Of a stretch of 64,000 nt of DNA, positions 12,001 through 59,760 are shown in pieces. The notes beneath the pieces were generated by a model. That model saw nothing but the letters and a program-made list of their open reading frames with translations, was not told where the DNA came from and ran no database searches. The translations under genes were made by a program, and so were the position numbers. Source of the stretch: Lutjanus erythropterus (Eukaryota > Chordata > Actinopteri > Lutjaniformes > Lutjanidae); NCBI GenBank assembly GCA_020091685.1, contig CM034595.1, positions 12,266,525 through 12,330,524 of the forward strand. The letters run 5' to 3'. Positions within the stretch are counted from its first letter, which is position 1. Each line of letters begins with the position of its first letter.

Positions 12001-13630
12001 ACCTAGTGGTGTAAAAACTACAATATCTACCTCTGAACTGCAATGAAGTAAATTTGTAAATCATCATAAAGAACATACAGTACAGTAGTTACTTGAGTGA
12101 ATGTAGGCTACGTTCCACCATTGACAGTATGGTATGTGGGTAATCAAAATCAAGAGAGGGAAGTGTTCATTGTTCAATGTGGAGGAATATGTGTCCCATT
12201 GTTCCCAGTTGGACTGAGGTTTGGCACAATGCCTTGAAACTCCTTTGACTCCGGCACTGTAGTAAAATGTTGTTTACCATTCCTGGATGGTATCATGCCA
12301 GTGTACACAGATTGAGTTGTCTCACAATGCCTATGGAATAAAAGAACATGTTAAAGCTTGTATGTATTCATAAACCCCTGTAAAGCTTTGTCTGTACAAC
12401 CCCAAACCTCCCCTGCTTCCACACACTCCCAGTCTGTGTTGCATCCCTCTCAGGGTATAAAATATCCCTCTGTGGTTGCCATTAACATTCACCCAGGAAG
12501 CTCAATCAGTAGCCAATTCTGGTTTTCCCTCCTTTTGTAATTAGGCCCCAGGCCTTGTGTGGGGTAAGCTTGTGCATTCTGGCTGAGAAGACGCACTGAG
12601 AGGGGATTTGTGGTTTGGGAAGCCTGCGCTGGAGAGAACAACTGTCTGTTGGAGCCAGCAACTTGCCCCTTTCTGATTTGACACATGCCCTACACTGTGA
12701 CAGAGTCTGCAGACAGGATGCAGCCTTGACATGTGCACGGCTGAGGCTCCTGCCAGAGAGCCTGAAGCTGAGAAGCCGGCGCAACGAGCAGAAAGGCCCG
12801 TGGAGGCCGCAGAATATCCTCTGGAAGAAGATCGCAGCAGTCTGGAGCCTCCTGGTCAAGAGGCTTAGGAGTACAAGCATCGCCTGCAGCCAATAGTTTT
12901 AATTCCACGGGCAAAAGCTCTTCATATTGTTGAAATTACCACATAGTCTCACACACATGCACACACAAACTTGAGCTGACACAAAGGCATGCCTGCACAT
13001 TGTCTGCACATTCATAATCACACTTTCATAACCACATGCTCTCTCTGTGAAACACACACACTCACGCTTTTCTCAGGGATGTTCTCTTGCCTTGAGAGGA
13101 AATTATTTCCCAGCATCGAAGCCCTTAGAGGAAAAATTAAGGTTGTACTCATGCTGGTGCAATTGTGTAGGGGGGAAAAATAAGACTGGATAAACAAGGA
13201 GATATTGTGAAATGACCAAAAAATATTCCTTTGCCAGCTGACCTTACTGCTTCATATGCAATGCTTGCATTTTATTACGCAATACAAATATCCCCCTTTC
13301 CACATAAACAACCCACTTCCTTATCAGCATGTAGTGAAGCAGTTTTTAATGCTCAGACTGTGCTATGTAGGACGGATGACTGAGATGTGGTCAACTCTCA
13401 GAACTGCATCCAAGGTGAAAAAGAGAAAACTACTTTGATGAATGCATGCTTGTCAAACATTATTTTCCACAGAATGAATTCCATCATGGAAACAGAGTTA
13501 ATTTGATGAGACAAGCCAAGCAAATCTATGCAAATACGCCAGAATCAATGAATGTGCATTCATTATAATATATGTGTGCTAATATTCAAAGCTAATTATA
13601 ATGGATCAAAAGTTTGGAAGCTCTCAAGAG
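9011..13630. other. Intergenic sequence with no supported gene
   Basis: A 181-codon open frame at 9091-9636 and overlapping frames on both strands at 12500-12900 have no recognisable motif, so I do not call them genes. The 10480-10700 segment has the look of an old dispersed repeat (GTAGTGGGTTTTTTTCCCC and AAGCGAAGCTGAGCAGCAAC), but I cannot define its ends. Confidence 0.5.
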
Positions 13631-14099
13631 TTTCAGATTATTGTGAATTTGCATGTCCAAAAATGAGCACTGCAGTCCAAATAGTGGGTTGGAGCCAGAG
13701 ACTGTATATTAAATAGGTTGAATCCCTACAATACAGACTCTGGAGTTGGAGTTCAGTGGCTGCCTGTCTGCCTGCCTGCCAAACTCCATTAACATATTGC
13801 TCAATTTAACCGTTACAAACATCTACTCCTTCTAAAAGATTACTGCTGATTTCTTACAAGTCATAAACAGACATTAAATCATTCAATGAACATTCTGCAT
13901 TAATTTTAACTCTTATAAATGTGAAACAATAACACAAGTCACCTACCGGAATATAAATTTCAAAGGAACACAGTGCACCAAAAGTGATGTTGTCAGAGAA
14001 GCGAATATTTCAACTTAGCATGTTTTCTTAATCTCTGATGACACATCTTGGTCATTTTATGATTTATTGCAGGAAATATATTACAGATTTCTCCTTTAA
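13630..14099. mobile_element. TTAA-type MITE family A, copy 1 (left end worn)
   Basis: This copy shares with 30928-31516 and 54847-55518 the words GAGCACTGCAGTCC, CATCTACTCCTTCTA, CATTCTGCATTAATTTTAA, ATTTCAAAGG and GATTTATTGCAG. It ends ATTACAGATTTCTCCTTTAA, with TTAA at 14096-14099. The left terminus cannot be placed exactly and a middle block present in the other copies is missing. Confidence 0.75.
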
Positions 14100-14639
14100 G
14101 TGAGGTCTGGACAACCTATTATGTCTCCTCTACCAGTCAGGTGTTATTTGACTGATCCATCCTCACCGGTCCAACTCTGCGTCTCCTGCATCTCCATTCC
14201 CAGAAAAAGGGAGTGGGTCGGGCCGTCCCCGCTCATAGCCAAAACACTATGTCATCACCAGGCCCGGTTGTGTGACTGGACAGGGCAGGATTTAGCGCTG
14301 CATGCCTCATCCATCTTTAGCTCTCCCAGCCTCTCCCACTAAAACGGACAGAGATGGATGAGCTCGCTGGAGCCCTGCTCTCCCTTTCCACTCACTCCCT
14401 CACCTTGGGAAACTTGCTTGCCCCTGGTTTGGTCCTTGGCACCATGGCATGGCAGTTTGCTCCTCCCTCTCTCTTGCAGCCCTCCACTTTCTGTTTCTTT
14501 CAAAGTTTCTTTGACCCCCACGATAACTGATATGATCTCTTCTTCTGTCTCCACTTGAAACTCTTAGCGACCATGTGCATTCCATCTCTGTGGTCAATTC
14601 CTGTGGCTTTCCCACTAGCTAGACCCTCTTTTGCGTCAA

Positions 14640-15665
14640 ATCAACAGCCATGCTAGTGGCTCTGTGAAGATGTTAGCACATTATTGCTTTTAGCTAAATG
14701 CTAACGCCAGCATTGCAACACAATGACAGTGCTAACATCCTGATTTTAAGCAGGCTCTTACAAAGTTAGCTTAGCATGTCAGTATGCTAACTGTACTTAA
14801 CACACAGCTGTGCTTTACATGTGCTTTACAACATGCTTATTATAAGCAGCAGGTGTAATTGCTGCCTTCAAACAAATCTCATGAGCTTGTGGTTATGACA
14901 TGGGACATCATGTAAGCCAGGCCTACACCACACATGCCAACCCTCTTGATTTTCCCAAGAGACTCTGTTTTCTCCTGGGATCACAAAGTTTGTGTTTTCA
15001 CACTGTATAGCATATATGCCTTACAACTCTGTGGTCTCCACCTGGATAAAAATACAGCGACACCAAAGGTCACCCCCCTCAGTGAGTGAGAAAGAATTCC
15101 CATGAAAGAATTCCTGATTCTTACAGAAAATGTAAATTAACTTCCTTGGCCTCTGTCATATGTGAAACATCAGCAGGCACATCATAACTTTTATGAAACC
15201 ATATCTTTCAGAAAAATTACACTTTGGAGAGGGGTGTCCATATGACTCTTTTAATGAACACAGCAAACATGATGCCACTGGAGGTAGCGAATGTCTGCCA
15301 TATTCACCATACCACCTTAATTTAGCATGCTAACATTTGCTGCTTAGCACTAAACACAAAGTATGTTTGAGTGTGAGGAGAATGAGTTTTGCAGCTACAT
15401 AAACCAGTCCAAGTATTGGACTAAATGAATGCCTGTACCAAATTTCATGGCAAATTCTGTCAGTACTATTCACTCAAAACCACAAATGTCATCCTCATGG
15501 CGGTGCTAGAGGAAAAGTGAGGGGATCACCAACCTCATTCGGCTTCATTCTCTGAGGACCATGAATGTCTGTACAGAATTTCATGGTAATCCATCCAATA
15601 GTTATTGAGATATTTCAGTCTGGAAAAAAGTGGTGGACCGACCAGTTCAGACCAACATTGCCAGT
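14640..15665. repeat. Dispersed repeat, probably one element split into two parts
   Basis: The 14640-14800 part is rich in GCTAAC and GTTAGC words. The 15300-15665 part contains TTTAGCATGCTAACATTTGC, ACCAAATTTCATGGCAA and GAGATATTTCAGTCTGG and ends beside GGTGGACCGACC. I recognise both halves, in this order, as parts of one common fish repeat. The 480 bp between them do not belong to it and may be a later insertion, but I see no clean target duplication. Confidence 0.55.
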
Positions 15666-17789
15666 GCACAACAATCTTACAGGAGCATAATGGACATCTT
15701 TCTTATTTGACAGTCATGTGGTTTGAGACTTTAAGAGGAAAGTGTACTACTTCTCACAGTGGCCAAGTCAAAAACTTTTTGCCTTTCGCTCCAGCATCTG
15801 TCAGTCATCTTGATGAATTGTGTGCTAGATGATAAATGAAGGCAATCTGCAACAAAGTGTTCTGAACATGTGTTGTGTCCTGTTATTTTAATTTAAAAAG
15901 ATAGATACTGCCAAGAGGAAACACCTTAATACAAAGAATTATTACAGTACTTGGGAAACATTTTGTCTCTGTGCAAGCTTTGGACAGTTGTAAATCAGTG
16001 TCATTACTCCTGCTTTTGATGAATAGGCTGATCAGGCAAGGCTCTATCCCGGTGTAAGCTTATCACCCCAGAGCTCATCCTGTTCGGCTAACCTGGCCAC
16101 TGTAGAGCAGCCGAGGACAAGCAAACCCTCTCCAGGGGCTAATCTCCCAGGGAATCCAGGATTATGGGCGTCACTAATAGCGAATCCCCCTACACACTAA
16201 GCTGAGCCAACGGCTTAGTGGGGTTAGAAGGTTCTCTCCTTGCCTCCCTCTGTCTTTTGGTCTGACTCAGCTGTCCAGGTATGGACTGACAAAGACGATC
16301 CTGCTGTGAACCACAGGGACAAAGCTCAAAAAGGATGTCAGGAGCTGGAGGTGTGTGCAAAAACAGCAAGGTGAGAAGTGATGCCCGAGTTTATTCAGAC
16401 TCTACAACACACAGCAGGGCCAATGTGCTATTTTTCTTGACTCTACAAGGATATGTTTGGATAGCACAGCTGAACGCAAGGAAAAGATTTATCTGAATTC
16501 ATGACTGACAAATGGTGCGTAAAACTGTTTTTTTTTTCTTGCTCAGCAAATCAGAGTTGCAGACAGGCAAGAAACATTACATCCAGGTTAAGTTTGGATG
16601 CTGTTTAGTGTATGACAGTGACAAACACTTTCTGCACCAGTTTCAGTGACTGTCACTCATGGCTGCATGCAGTCAAAGTCATGAGTTCTTCATCCAGACT
16701 ACAGATGGCACTATTGCCTCAGTATAGTTGGCACTGAATACCAATATCTCATATTGATGATCTATCAGACTGATAACTTTTATTCCCCTTTTACAAGTTC
16801 ATAAACCTATTCAAGTAGAGCAATATTTACATGGGAGCTACAACAAAAAAGAATCACTCTGCATAAAATCAAGGAGCTTTCACCCTGTAACTCTTCAAAA
16901 AGAGCTTCATTTGGCCTCAGCACTTTTCCTGTAAAAAAAAAATATATAACTCAAGTCAGTTTATGCTCAAACGTCCCCTGGCTTTCATTGGTTCCGCCAG
17001 ATTGGTGAGGCAAATCAAATACAGACACATTCATCCACTGACCAAGGCCAGAGAGTATTAAAAAGTTGAGAAAACGGCTTTCCACACTCGGGGCTTTGAG
17101 CTGGTGACCTCTCTCAATTTAAAAGGCGTCCAAAAAAGACCATAAACTCAACACTCAAGTTTTCCATCAGCCGAAGAGTGAAATTATGAGACAATTGCCG
17201 TGACTTAATAAACAAAAGAGATGGAAGTAACAGCTGACCCTGCACGGGTGAGTGACAACTTAAGATGATCATGTGGATCAATTCAGATTCAACAATTACA
17301 GAACCCAGTGAACTAAGCGGACTAACAGCAGAGGAAACCGGCCTCTCACAGCAATAAGATGTCTTTCTTCCCTGCTTGTCATTGAAGTTCCCAGATCCAT
17401 GAATGTATTTTTTTTTCCTTTCCAACTTGTGGCGTGTTAATTACTGGCAGCAATCTCCGAGGCTCCCTAAACTGAAATGACAGAGGTGTTCTTCAGTGTG
17501 TTGAAGCTGGTTCAGCTGCTGTCCAGGGTAATTGAAAGGAAGGATTTCCCAGCTGGAATCACTGGGGAAAGAAGAGGTGCTTTTTAATGCCCCTGTTGTG
17601 ACCACTGTTGCCTTCATAATGACAAATGTCTCTCATCCTTCTCCAGGATAATTATAGCAGGTTCAGGTGTGTGAATAAGTGTTACTATGGGGGGCAACAT
17701 CACTATTTTGATACAGCGAATCCAAAAAAAACAATAACTGACTAACTGCTCAAAACACCCTGGAAGAAAATGCATTCTCAACTCAGCAG
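15666..17789. other. Intergenic sequence downstream of EMC2
   Basis: No exon is supported. The 16020-16330 part is GC-richer than its surroundings and repeat-free; it could be a conserved noncoding element, but nothing in the sequence proves it. Confidence 0.45.
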
Positions 17790-18340
17790 TCAGTCCTACT
17801 TTTATTAAGACATTTTGATAGATTAGACAAAAGAAAAAAGTTTTATTAGATAAAGATGTTTCATTTACAGATAGTATGGAAACCAGTTAAGGACCTCAGT
17901 GCACTTTGTCTTTATAAATAGCATTTACTGTACAGCTTGTTATCTTTTCTGGCCACAGAGTTATAGTCTTGTGGATGTGCTAATCAGTGATATTACTTCA
18001 AGGTGAACCTAAAAGACAGGGACAGGACAGGGAGGAACATAATTCAGACTAAGGGAAATCATGGTTGGGTTATCGCTATGTAGGAGTTGTTTAAATAAGT
18101 TAAAGTACTTGGAATTTGCTGTTTCCAGATGGGTGGGGGAATCTTTGCACCTGAGGGAAACAAATGTCTTCCATTGTCCGTGTCAAGTTCAATCAATTAC
18201 AGAACCAAACTTTAAAGGATGAAGAACAAAAAAAAAACTGTTTAAGATCCAGTTCTGGTCACATTGCAAGGCTATTTGAGCTGCCGTGTTGCTCCGAGTG
18301 GCTGTGAGTGAACAGGAGGGGAAGGCGTGGAAGAGGGCAT
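17790..18340 (-). other. emc2: Probable EMC2 3' untranslated region and poly(A) signals
   Basis: Directly after the TAG, about 500 nt of non-repetitive sequence runs down to two minus-strand AATAAA hexamers at 17847-17842 and 17806-17801. The first is followed by a T-rich stretch and the second by G/T-containing sequence, as expected of cleavage sites. Which one is used cannot be told from the sequence. Confidence 0.6.
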
Positions 18341-52252
<33,912 letters not shown>

Positions 52253-52330
52253 CTTTTCTCTTTTGACAACATACGCCGTGCCTACGTCATGGACTTAGTC
52301 AGCTGTAGGCGTGCCTGATGTAAAACATTT
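52253..52330 (-). promoter_or_regulatory. emc2: EMC2 core promoter and 5' UTR region
   Basis: The sequence above the start codon is richer in CpG than its surroundings. Read on the minus strand it contains CATGACGTAGGC, a CRE/ATF-like site, about 25-35 bp before the ATG. The start context AAAGATGGCG resembles both a YY1 site and the TISU element, which goes with very short 5' UTRs in housekeeping genes. No TATA box is visible. A trinucleotide microsatellite bounds the promoter at 52335. Confidence 0.55.
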
Positions 52331-52334
52331 TTGA

Positions 52335-52402
52335 TTATTATTATTATTATTGTTGTTGTTGTTGTTGTTATTGCTATTATTATTACTATTATTATTATTA
52401 CT
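52335..52402. repeat. (TTA)n/(TTG)n microsatellite beside the EMC2 promoter
   Basis: An interrupted run of ATT and GTT triplets, about 68 bp, lies 83 bp above the EMC2 start codon. Confidence 0.95.
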
Positions 52403-52617
52403 GCCAATATTACTTTCAGTGTCCATTTTTAGCATACTTCTATACTTGTCTTACCCCTACTGTTATTCTAGTAGGAAACTGTTGTTTTTGCATTTACTCC
52501 TCATACACTTTATTTTTTATATTGCACTTTATATTTAAAGCTCTATTGTTTTATTCTATATTACCACAACTTTGGAGAAATCTCTGACACAATAATTTCC
52601 TTCAGGATTAATTGAGT

Positions 52618-52657
52618 TCTATCTTATCTTATCTTATCTTGTCTTATCTTATCTTAT
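52618..52657. repeat. (ATCTT)n pentanucleotide microsatellite
   Basis: Eight ATCTT units, one of them changed to GTCTT. Confidence 0.95.
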
Positions 52658-52659
52658 TA

Positions 52660-54842
52660 TAATTACAGCATTGTGATTATTATTGCATACTGCAATAATA
52701 ATTATTATCAATGACCATGGTGTCTTCTAAGCTAATGTCATGAGATGTGATATGATCAATAGGATTTAAATAAAAGAACCTGTTTATATCAGGAGAATCA
52801 GTGCCTGTCTTGCCCATGACTTGTATTCAGATTGAGTTGATTGGTCATTTGTTATGTAAAGTACTTTCAAGCACAAACTGCACATGTTCTGGCTTAACCA
52901 CCAGGCAATTGTGATGTACTGTAAACCTACATTTGCATACACATTGTACTGTTCAGCAGTAATCAACATGCAGCGTGATGGTAAGCAGGCTACAGCAGAC
53001 ATTTACAATCCAGACGATGTCTTTCTCATGCTCCATTTCCATTTTTATATAATTCTAAGTATTGGTTAGGACAGTCGGCTGAGCCGAGAATCAGTTTCCT
53101 CCAAAAATATGAAATGTGCTTTCCAAGCACATCTACCATTTATCCTGATTTCCCTCAGGAGCCTCTGTGAATCTCATCCCCTCCCTGTGTATGCTTGCTT
53201 ACACACTTCTCTCTTACCACATTACACACTTGTTGATGTGGGCTCAGCACAAACTTGCTTACAGAGACATTTCAGAGATCTGATGTCATATCCAGTGCTG
53301 CTCACTGCATACAGCCTACTGTTATGCATACTTTGTTGATGTTCTGTTGTAAAGGACAATAAGGAGATGTATTTTTTCCTAAAGGACACTGATATTGTAA
53401 ACCAGCCGAGCATCATCAGTAATGGGCAAGTGCACGATGGGCCGATGAAATGTCATCATCTCTGTCAGGGATACAAATTATAACGCTGTGTACAGTTTAA
53501 GTTACGCTCAGCTTTGGCGATCTGTGCACTTGTAATTTTCAAGTCTGCACATGGCAGTCAGTTGATATGTGGTTGGGTTTTTGCTGGAACACGAAATACC
53601 AAAGAAACCACATTAAAACAATCATACACTGTCCTCTGGGGTAGAGGGCTTTCCCCTGTCTGCCAAGGTGTCGCTGAAGGCCAGGGCCCTAACAGTGACC
53701 TGCAATAAACACCATGCAGCGGCTGTGGCTCCTGGGGATTTCAGGACATGATGGTAAAAGTGCTCCGTGAACAAGCTGTCTATAACTTTGAGATGCAGCT
53801 GGATGTGGTGGTGGTGAAAAAAGCCTCTTGACATAAGGCGCCTGTTTAACTTGGAGCAGCTCTCTTGTGCAGAAATGTCACAATATGGGAGATCAATTGC
53901 AGCCATCTGAAAACCCAAATTGTGCTACTTGACTGGTGCTTACGTAGGTTTCCATGCTCTGCAAGCCCCCACATATGGCACACGGGACAAGCATATATAT
54001 ATTTTCCTTTTCAGTCTCCATGTATGAAGAAAAAAAAAGAAATATTCCAGTAGAAACACTTCACAGGCATTATATTTTGATTTCTGACAGAAGCAATCAG
54101 ACTTGGCAATCTCTAAAATGAACAGTTATGGACTAAAAATTGAGGTAAGGTTGAGGTGCTCTCTGCGGTTTTGAAATAGTTCCTGTTCCATCTAGATTTC
54201 TTTCTCGTTGGTGTTGTACAGTGAGTTGCGGAAAATGAAGACAGATGCAATTAGCAACAATGTTTGGACTCAGCCTTCTGGAGCCGGCGGCACTGTGTTT
54301 ACTTTGAAATCTGATTAGGTCCCCTGTCTGACCAAGTTGCTTTCACCTCACCGCGAATAACTCTGTACAGATGACTTCAGCACGCTTTGCCTCTGATGGA
54401 CTCCCTCTATTGCACCTTTGACCTCGCCCATATCCTGAGTGAGAGGCCCTGAGCGGGAAATTATGGCACATCACAATTAGGCTTCCTCACTCTCCTGCTC
54501 TTCTCTCGCTTGGCTTCGATGCCAAGAACAATATTCAGCCCCATGTCAGAGCAGCACCATCGTTGGTAATTGATGTTGCTCACACAGTATGAAGCTCGGG
54601 ATGTATTGCTCCCCTGACACCTCGTGTAGTAGCGTGATTGCTTATTGTGGATTGGAGTATTACCACATGTAGTATATTATGTGTTGCTAGATTGGTTTTA
54701 ATAGCCCATCGTCCTTTCTTATTAAATTCAAACAAGGATTTAACATCACCATGGACACTGTAAAAAAAAAAGAAGAAGTTGAGAAAACTCATAATTTCAA
54801 GGCAATGACCTTCACTTGATTTTTGAGTTTTGAATCAAACTC
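52660..54842. other. Intergenic sequence upstream of EMC2
   Basis: No exon is supported. The 54230-54560 part is repeat-free, moderately GC-rich and includes GAGCGGGAAATTATGGCACA; it looks like possible conserved noncoding DNA but there is no proof. Confidence 0.45.
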
Positions 54843-55522
54843 TTAAAGGAGCAATATGTTACAATCTCACATCCAAAAATTAGCGCTGCGGCCCAGACAG
54901 CGAGTTTTAGCCATAGGCGTTGTATTAAATAGGTTGTAATTGTATTAATATACACAGTCTATGGTTGAAGTAAGTTGTTTCCCCTGTCTCCTCTTTCTCA
55001 AACTCAAGGAAGCCCCGGTGCAGGAGTGCAATACGAGTGCTGCATTATAATTTGACAATAACAACTGATGACAAGTCCTACACTGTAACTTGATCAGCTG
55101 GTTATCACTGTCAATTGTCTGTCACTGCCATTGTCCTGAAAATAAAAGCCCACTCCTCCAGAAATTCACACTCTGGAGTTTGAATTCAGTCACTGTCTGT
55201 CTTCTGCCTGCTAAATTCTATTAATATATTGGTCAGTTTAACAATTTCAAATGAATTAACTCCTTCTAAAAGATTATTAATTATTTCTTATGACTCACAA
55301 ATAGACAGTTACTCATTCGGCAAACATTCTGCATTAATTTGAATTAACATGTAACAGGAAAACAAGTCATTCCAGCCCAGAATGAAAATTTCAAAGGAGG
55401 ACACTGTGGCTGTAGTGCTGTAGTGAGTATTTGAGCTTAACATGTTTTCTTGATTTCTGATGACATATGCTCATTAAATGATTGATTTATTACAGTAAAT
55501 ATATTACAGATATCACCTCTAA
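54843..55522. mobile_element. TTAA-type MITE family A, copy 3
   Basis: TTAA is at 54843-54846 and a worn CTAA at 55519-55522. The ends AGGAGCAATATGTTACAAT and, on the other strand, GAGGTGATATCTGTAATAT are inverted repeats. It is the longest copy, with the middle block (CCTACACTGTAACTTGATCA) also seen in copy 2. Confidence 0.85.
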
Positions 55523-58500
55523 GTTTTGAAATAAACTTTTAAAAATTTTTTGCAAACCTATAATTTTTTATTCTTTTCTTCTTTAGATAAACGTAAATCT
55601 TTGAGTTTTAGAAGCCCAAAAATAATTTTAAAAATTGTTTACAGTGAGCTGTGTGCCTGATATATATATATTTTTTTTGAAAATTGGAAAATGGTAGGAA
55701 TTGAAATTGAAATGGTATATTAATATTAATTTGTTAATCATTGATTAAAGACTTTATTCATTTATTGTTAGATTATCGTTCACTTCAATGAGTTTACTCA
55801 CTTTTTTGAAATACAGTTTTTTGGGTTTACAAAACTCAAAGATTCAAGCTTATCTAAGGAAGAAGAAGAGTAAAGTAAGTAAATTATTTCAACAAAACAG
55901 TATTAGTTGGTAAAACCTTTTCAGAGCTTTAAGAGTTTGAGTTAGGCTCAAAACTCAAAAATCTATTAAAATAAGTTGCCTTGACATTTTGAGTTTTCTC
56001 AACTTTTTGTTTTTTACAGTGCATGACATTACCTTCAAAAGGCTTGAGCGCAGACTGTAGATGATGGCCGCATTCATCATGAGAAGTGAGGGTAATTTAG
56101 ACTTAGAAAAACTCATCCTTACAAGCTTTTGAGGCCATAAATTGATTTCCACATGAGCACATTCCTGTGCTCCTCCTGGAATTTATTACAGTAGAAAAAA
56201 GTCTTATTGGAGGACTTTACATTCAAGCCTAATCTTACATAACCCTAACGCAGTCTTATTAAAGAGAAAGTTTGATCTCTGAGAGAGTATTTGGCAGTGG
56301 CATGACAATTCTGACACCTCCGGGCCAAATATTGAAAATTTTTTCTCTGTCCTCTCCAAGAATCACATCATCTTCATCTTAAGTTGCGGCAGCTGGTGAG
56401 GTTCATTCATTCCATGAGTGTTTTTTTTTATATGCTTCCAGCTTGAAATATTAAGCACTTCTACAACCTCTCAGGGGGTCTAAGCTGAGGTTTGACATTC
56501 ATAGAAGTCACGGCTATTGTGCACTGGTCTTACTTTCTTTCCATTATTTCAAGAGTGGTTTTATTCCGAGGCCTCCACTTAGCTACATAAATACACACAA
56601 TAGCAATTATTACAGAAATTTAAAATCCACAGGAAGAGGAATATTCAAATCTCATCCCCCGTGCAGTGAAAGCCTGTAACTATACAGCATAATCTCGAGT
56701 TATCAGATTTCACTTTTCTTTTCTGGAAAGAAATGTGCATGACCGCAAATTTGGAGATAGCGCCATGTTCCCTGTAATGTCATGTTTTCAAAGAAAATTG
56801 CAGAGGAAAAGTGAAGTTGTGCATAACGAGAGGAGCAAGCATGGGAGCAGAGCTCGCTGAGGAAGGATTAGAGGGGTCAAATATTGATCGACTCCCATGT
56901 GTGCCTTCTGTGATATTGCTGATGTGTGTGAGTGCAAATCAGCCCCTGTTTGTGTAGCGGACATGTGTTGCGCAGATGTTCTGCCATGCTTGGTGCCATT
57001 GGGTGCTCACTAGAAGTTTACATTGTTTTCTGGCCCCACAGATCTGTGCCTGGTTGCATAAACCACCTTAAGCTTTAAACTTATGCTTGTCCCTTAAGTT
57101 GAAAATTTCCCTGCGCTAACGAGTTCATTTAGGAGTGTTGCATAGCTTCTTAGATCTTCTCCTTTCTCCTCAAAGGTTTTCACAGTGGTTACTGTCATAA
57201 TACAGCAAATATGCAGTTCAGTAACACTTCAGTCACATCATTCTTTAATTTTATTAGGATAGAGGGCCTTGCCTGGCTCAGGGAAGCATTTTCTCCCATA
57301 AGCCACCATCATAAAAGAGATGTCTATGAAACTGTTGACAGGACATCTTCAACTGCAAACAAGGTCAGTTATAGTCTCTCATAGCCAGACCTCTCTCCAC
57401 AGAGCTCAGCGCTGGAGAAACGTTTGGCTCCACACACACACATTCTGCTGTAAGAAAGAAAACACCTTGCCTTGTTTGCATTTCTTTTTGGGTGGCGCTA
57501 AGCTGCAAAATTGTGTTGAGGGAGAACTTGTTTTGGTGGAATACATGCATGTCAGGGGGCGTAGTTCTTTGCGTTCGTACCATTAGCATTCCAGATGCTA
57601 ATTTTGCTGTTTTCAGTTGCTGCTTGCAGGTTGTTGTTATTTCCCAGAAACACTGAAAATGTGGATAGCGGATGTTGTGATGGTTTCAGTCAAATAACCA
57701 ATGGCAGGGTTATACCTGCAATATCCTGCGATGTCCAATGAGCAACTCTCATTGGACTGAATGGTCGGAATCTTTGTCTGCTGTATATAGTTAATTATAA
57801 TACATCTGACAGTTGTTAGCTAGCTTAGATAACACAAGTAGTTAGCCAACTTACCCAAAATGGACAATAAAAGGAAGAAAAACAAGATGATAATGTTTTC
57901 TATGAATAATATGGAAAGTACAAATACATAATCCAAAGTAAATTTAACCAAGCTGTCATGACAAATACACAGAAGCAGAAGACATGGCAAGAAGCAAGCT
58001 AACTAACAAAATCAATATGAGAAATCTGTTGTGAACCATAGATGTAGTAATGAAGAAATATGAAAATAGTATTGTGACCATAAAACAGGAGATGCCAAAC
58101 ATCGGCAGGAGTCAACAAAAACTAGTGAGCTTCAAGAAAAGCAAACATGAATATATGAGATAATATGTATGAGTTTGGCTAACTAGTTACTAAGTTGAGC
58201 ACATTGCTCATAGGGTCCAGTGGGTTTTCCCCGTCATGGTATCTCCTTCTCCTTCTCAATCACCTTGAATTAAACTATCCCACAAACTCTTTCAATTTTA
58301 AGGGAGTGTTATGGGTCTCTTAAAATTTTCTGAGGAAAATGGTAAGAAGCTACTGGAAACACATAAGGGAATACTTATAAATTAAAGGGAAACCTTAGTC
58401 GAAGTGTCTTTTTGAACCCGGGTACTGGTCGATAACCTTCATACCGTTGCCACTGAGTGTGACAGTGCTGAAGTCAGCACTGGGCTCTGAATCAGAACTG

Positions 58501-59383
58501 TGGGCCTCTGATTTATAACCTGACACACACTCGGAGTGAGGTGATGCATATCTAAAAAGTTTACCAAGGAATCATTGAAATTCTTATGAGATGCAGGAAT
58601 TCGGATTCAGAGCAGGGATGCTGGGCTGTGCAGCATCCAGCGCTGAGTCATTTGTCTTCAGGTCTTATTGATTTATATTTTGACAGATATTAGAACAAGG
58701 CCAATGGTGGGTGTCTTTGGCAGTGTCATCTCTCCCGCTCTTGGATTCATTTGTTGACCAAGAAAGCTTTCAGGGAACTGGAGAGCTGAGGTTTTTCATG
58801 GAATATTTGGCCCATCACTCTCGCACCCTTTAAGTTTATCCCATTAGAAGGAGAGGAGTATTCTCTGCAAGACAAACACGTAGGATGATGGATAAGTGTT
58901 TTGCATGCTGAGATGTGTTGGTGTTCCTGACAGCACCCGGTATTGAACCTGGTGATCATGTGTGGTCAGAGCCATCACCGCCTGCAACTGCTGCATCCTA
59001 CAAAAACACACACACATGCTTTGATTTACAGAGACAGAAATGGTGGATGACTGTTTATATTTACTCCATTTTTATGGGCTTTGTTTAAAGTTTTGATAAG
59101 CCTTTAACCCAAACCTCTTCATTCACTAGCCTGGCCGGGTTATTGTGGGAGTTGCTGGGAACAAATCATTAGTTACATTCGCTCTGTTGGTTGGGTCGAC
59201 TGAGAAGCACCTTGGCAGGAGGAGATTACAAAGTTGCGGAAACATCGCCAAAACACAGTTATGCTACAGAGCAGACCACCGTGAACTGTATCCACACAGA
59301 GAGGTTGAATCTGACAAACAACAATCAAAGTGTAGCAGGGCTCACGTTTGAAGTAACAGTGCACAAGTTTGGCCTCAGTGGAA
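55523..59383. other. Intergenic sequence, nothing identified
   Basis: AT-rich, with many short low-complexity tracts (for example T and A runs at 55540-55880). No exon or nameable repeat is supported. Confidence 0.45.
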
Positions 59384-59663
59384 GAGTCTGACATTTTGGG
59401 AAGTTGCCTTCTTGCCTGAGTTAGATTAGATCAGTCCTACTATCAGTAGGCTAAATATGAAACTACAGCCAGCAGCTGGTTAGCTTAGCTTAGCATATAG
59501 ACTGAAAACAGGGAGAACAGCTAGCCTGGCTTTAATGCAACAAAATCCTCCTACTAGCACCTCTAAAGCTCACTATATATCTTGGGGCAAGACTTTGTCC
59601 TTGAGGTCGGTGGGCTGGGTATGGGTGGGGTGGTTTCCACGGACCGCACTGTCAACAGTTTTC

Positions 59664-59760
59664 ATAGGTGCTTTTTCTTCAAGAGAAAGTAGTTCCAATA
59701 AAAACTGCAGACACGGATGTAGATTGTCCAGAGTAACAATGGCACTGCTTCTGGAAAGAG
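59664..59760. mobile_element. Fragment resembling the fold-back MITE
   Basis: The words AGAGAAAGTAGTTCCAATA, AAAACTGC and GATTGTCCAGAGTAAC recall the right-arm series AAAGAAAGTAGTTCCTAC, GAAACTGC, GATTATCTTAAGTAAT at 47812-47875. It is much diverged. Confidence 0.45.

Noticed and set aside
12500..12914. Overlapping open frames of 60-124 codons on both strands
   Set aside because: The region is slightly GC-richer, which lowers stop frequency in all frames. No motif, splice-site pattern or homologue is recognisable.
52350..52538. Leucine-rich 62-codon open frame
   Set aside because: The leucine run is only the TTA/TTG microsatellite read as codons.
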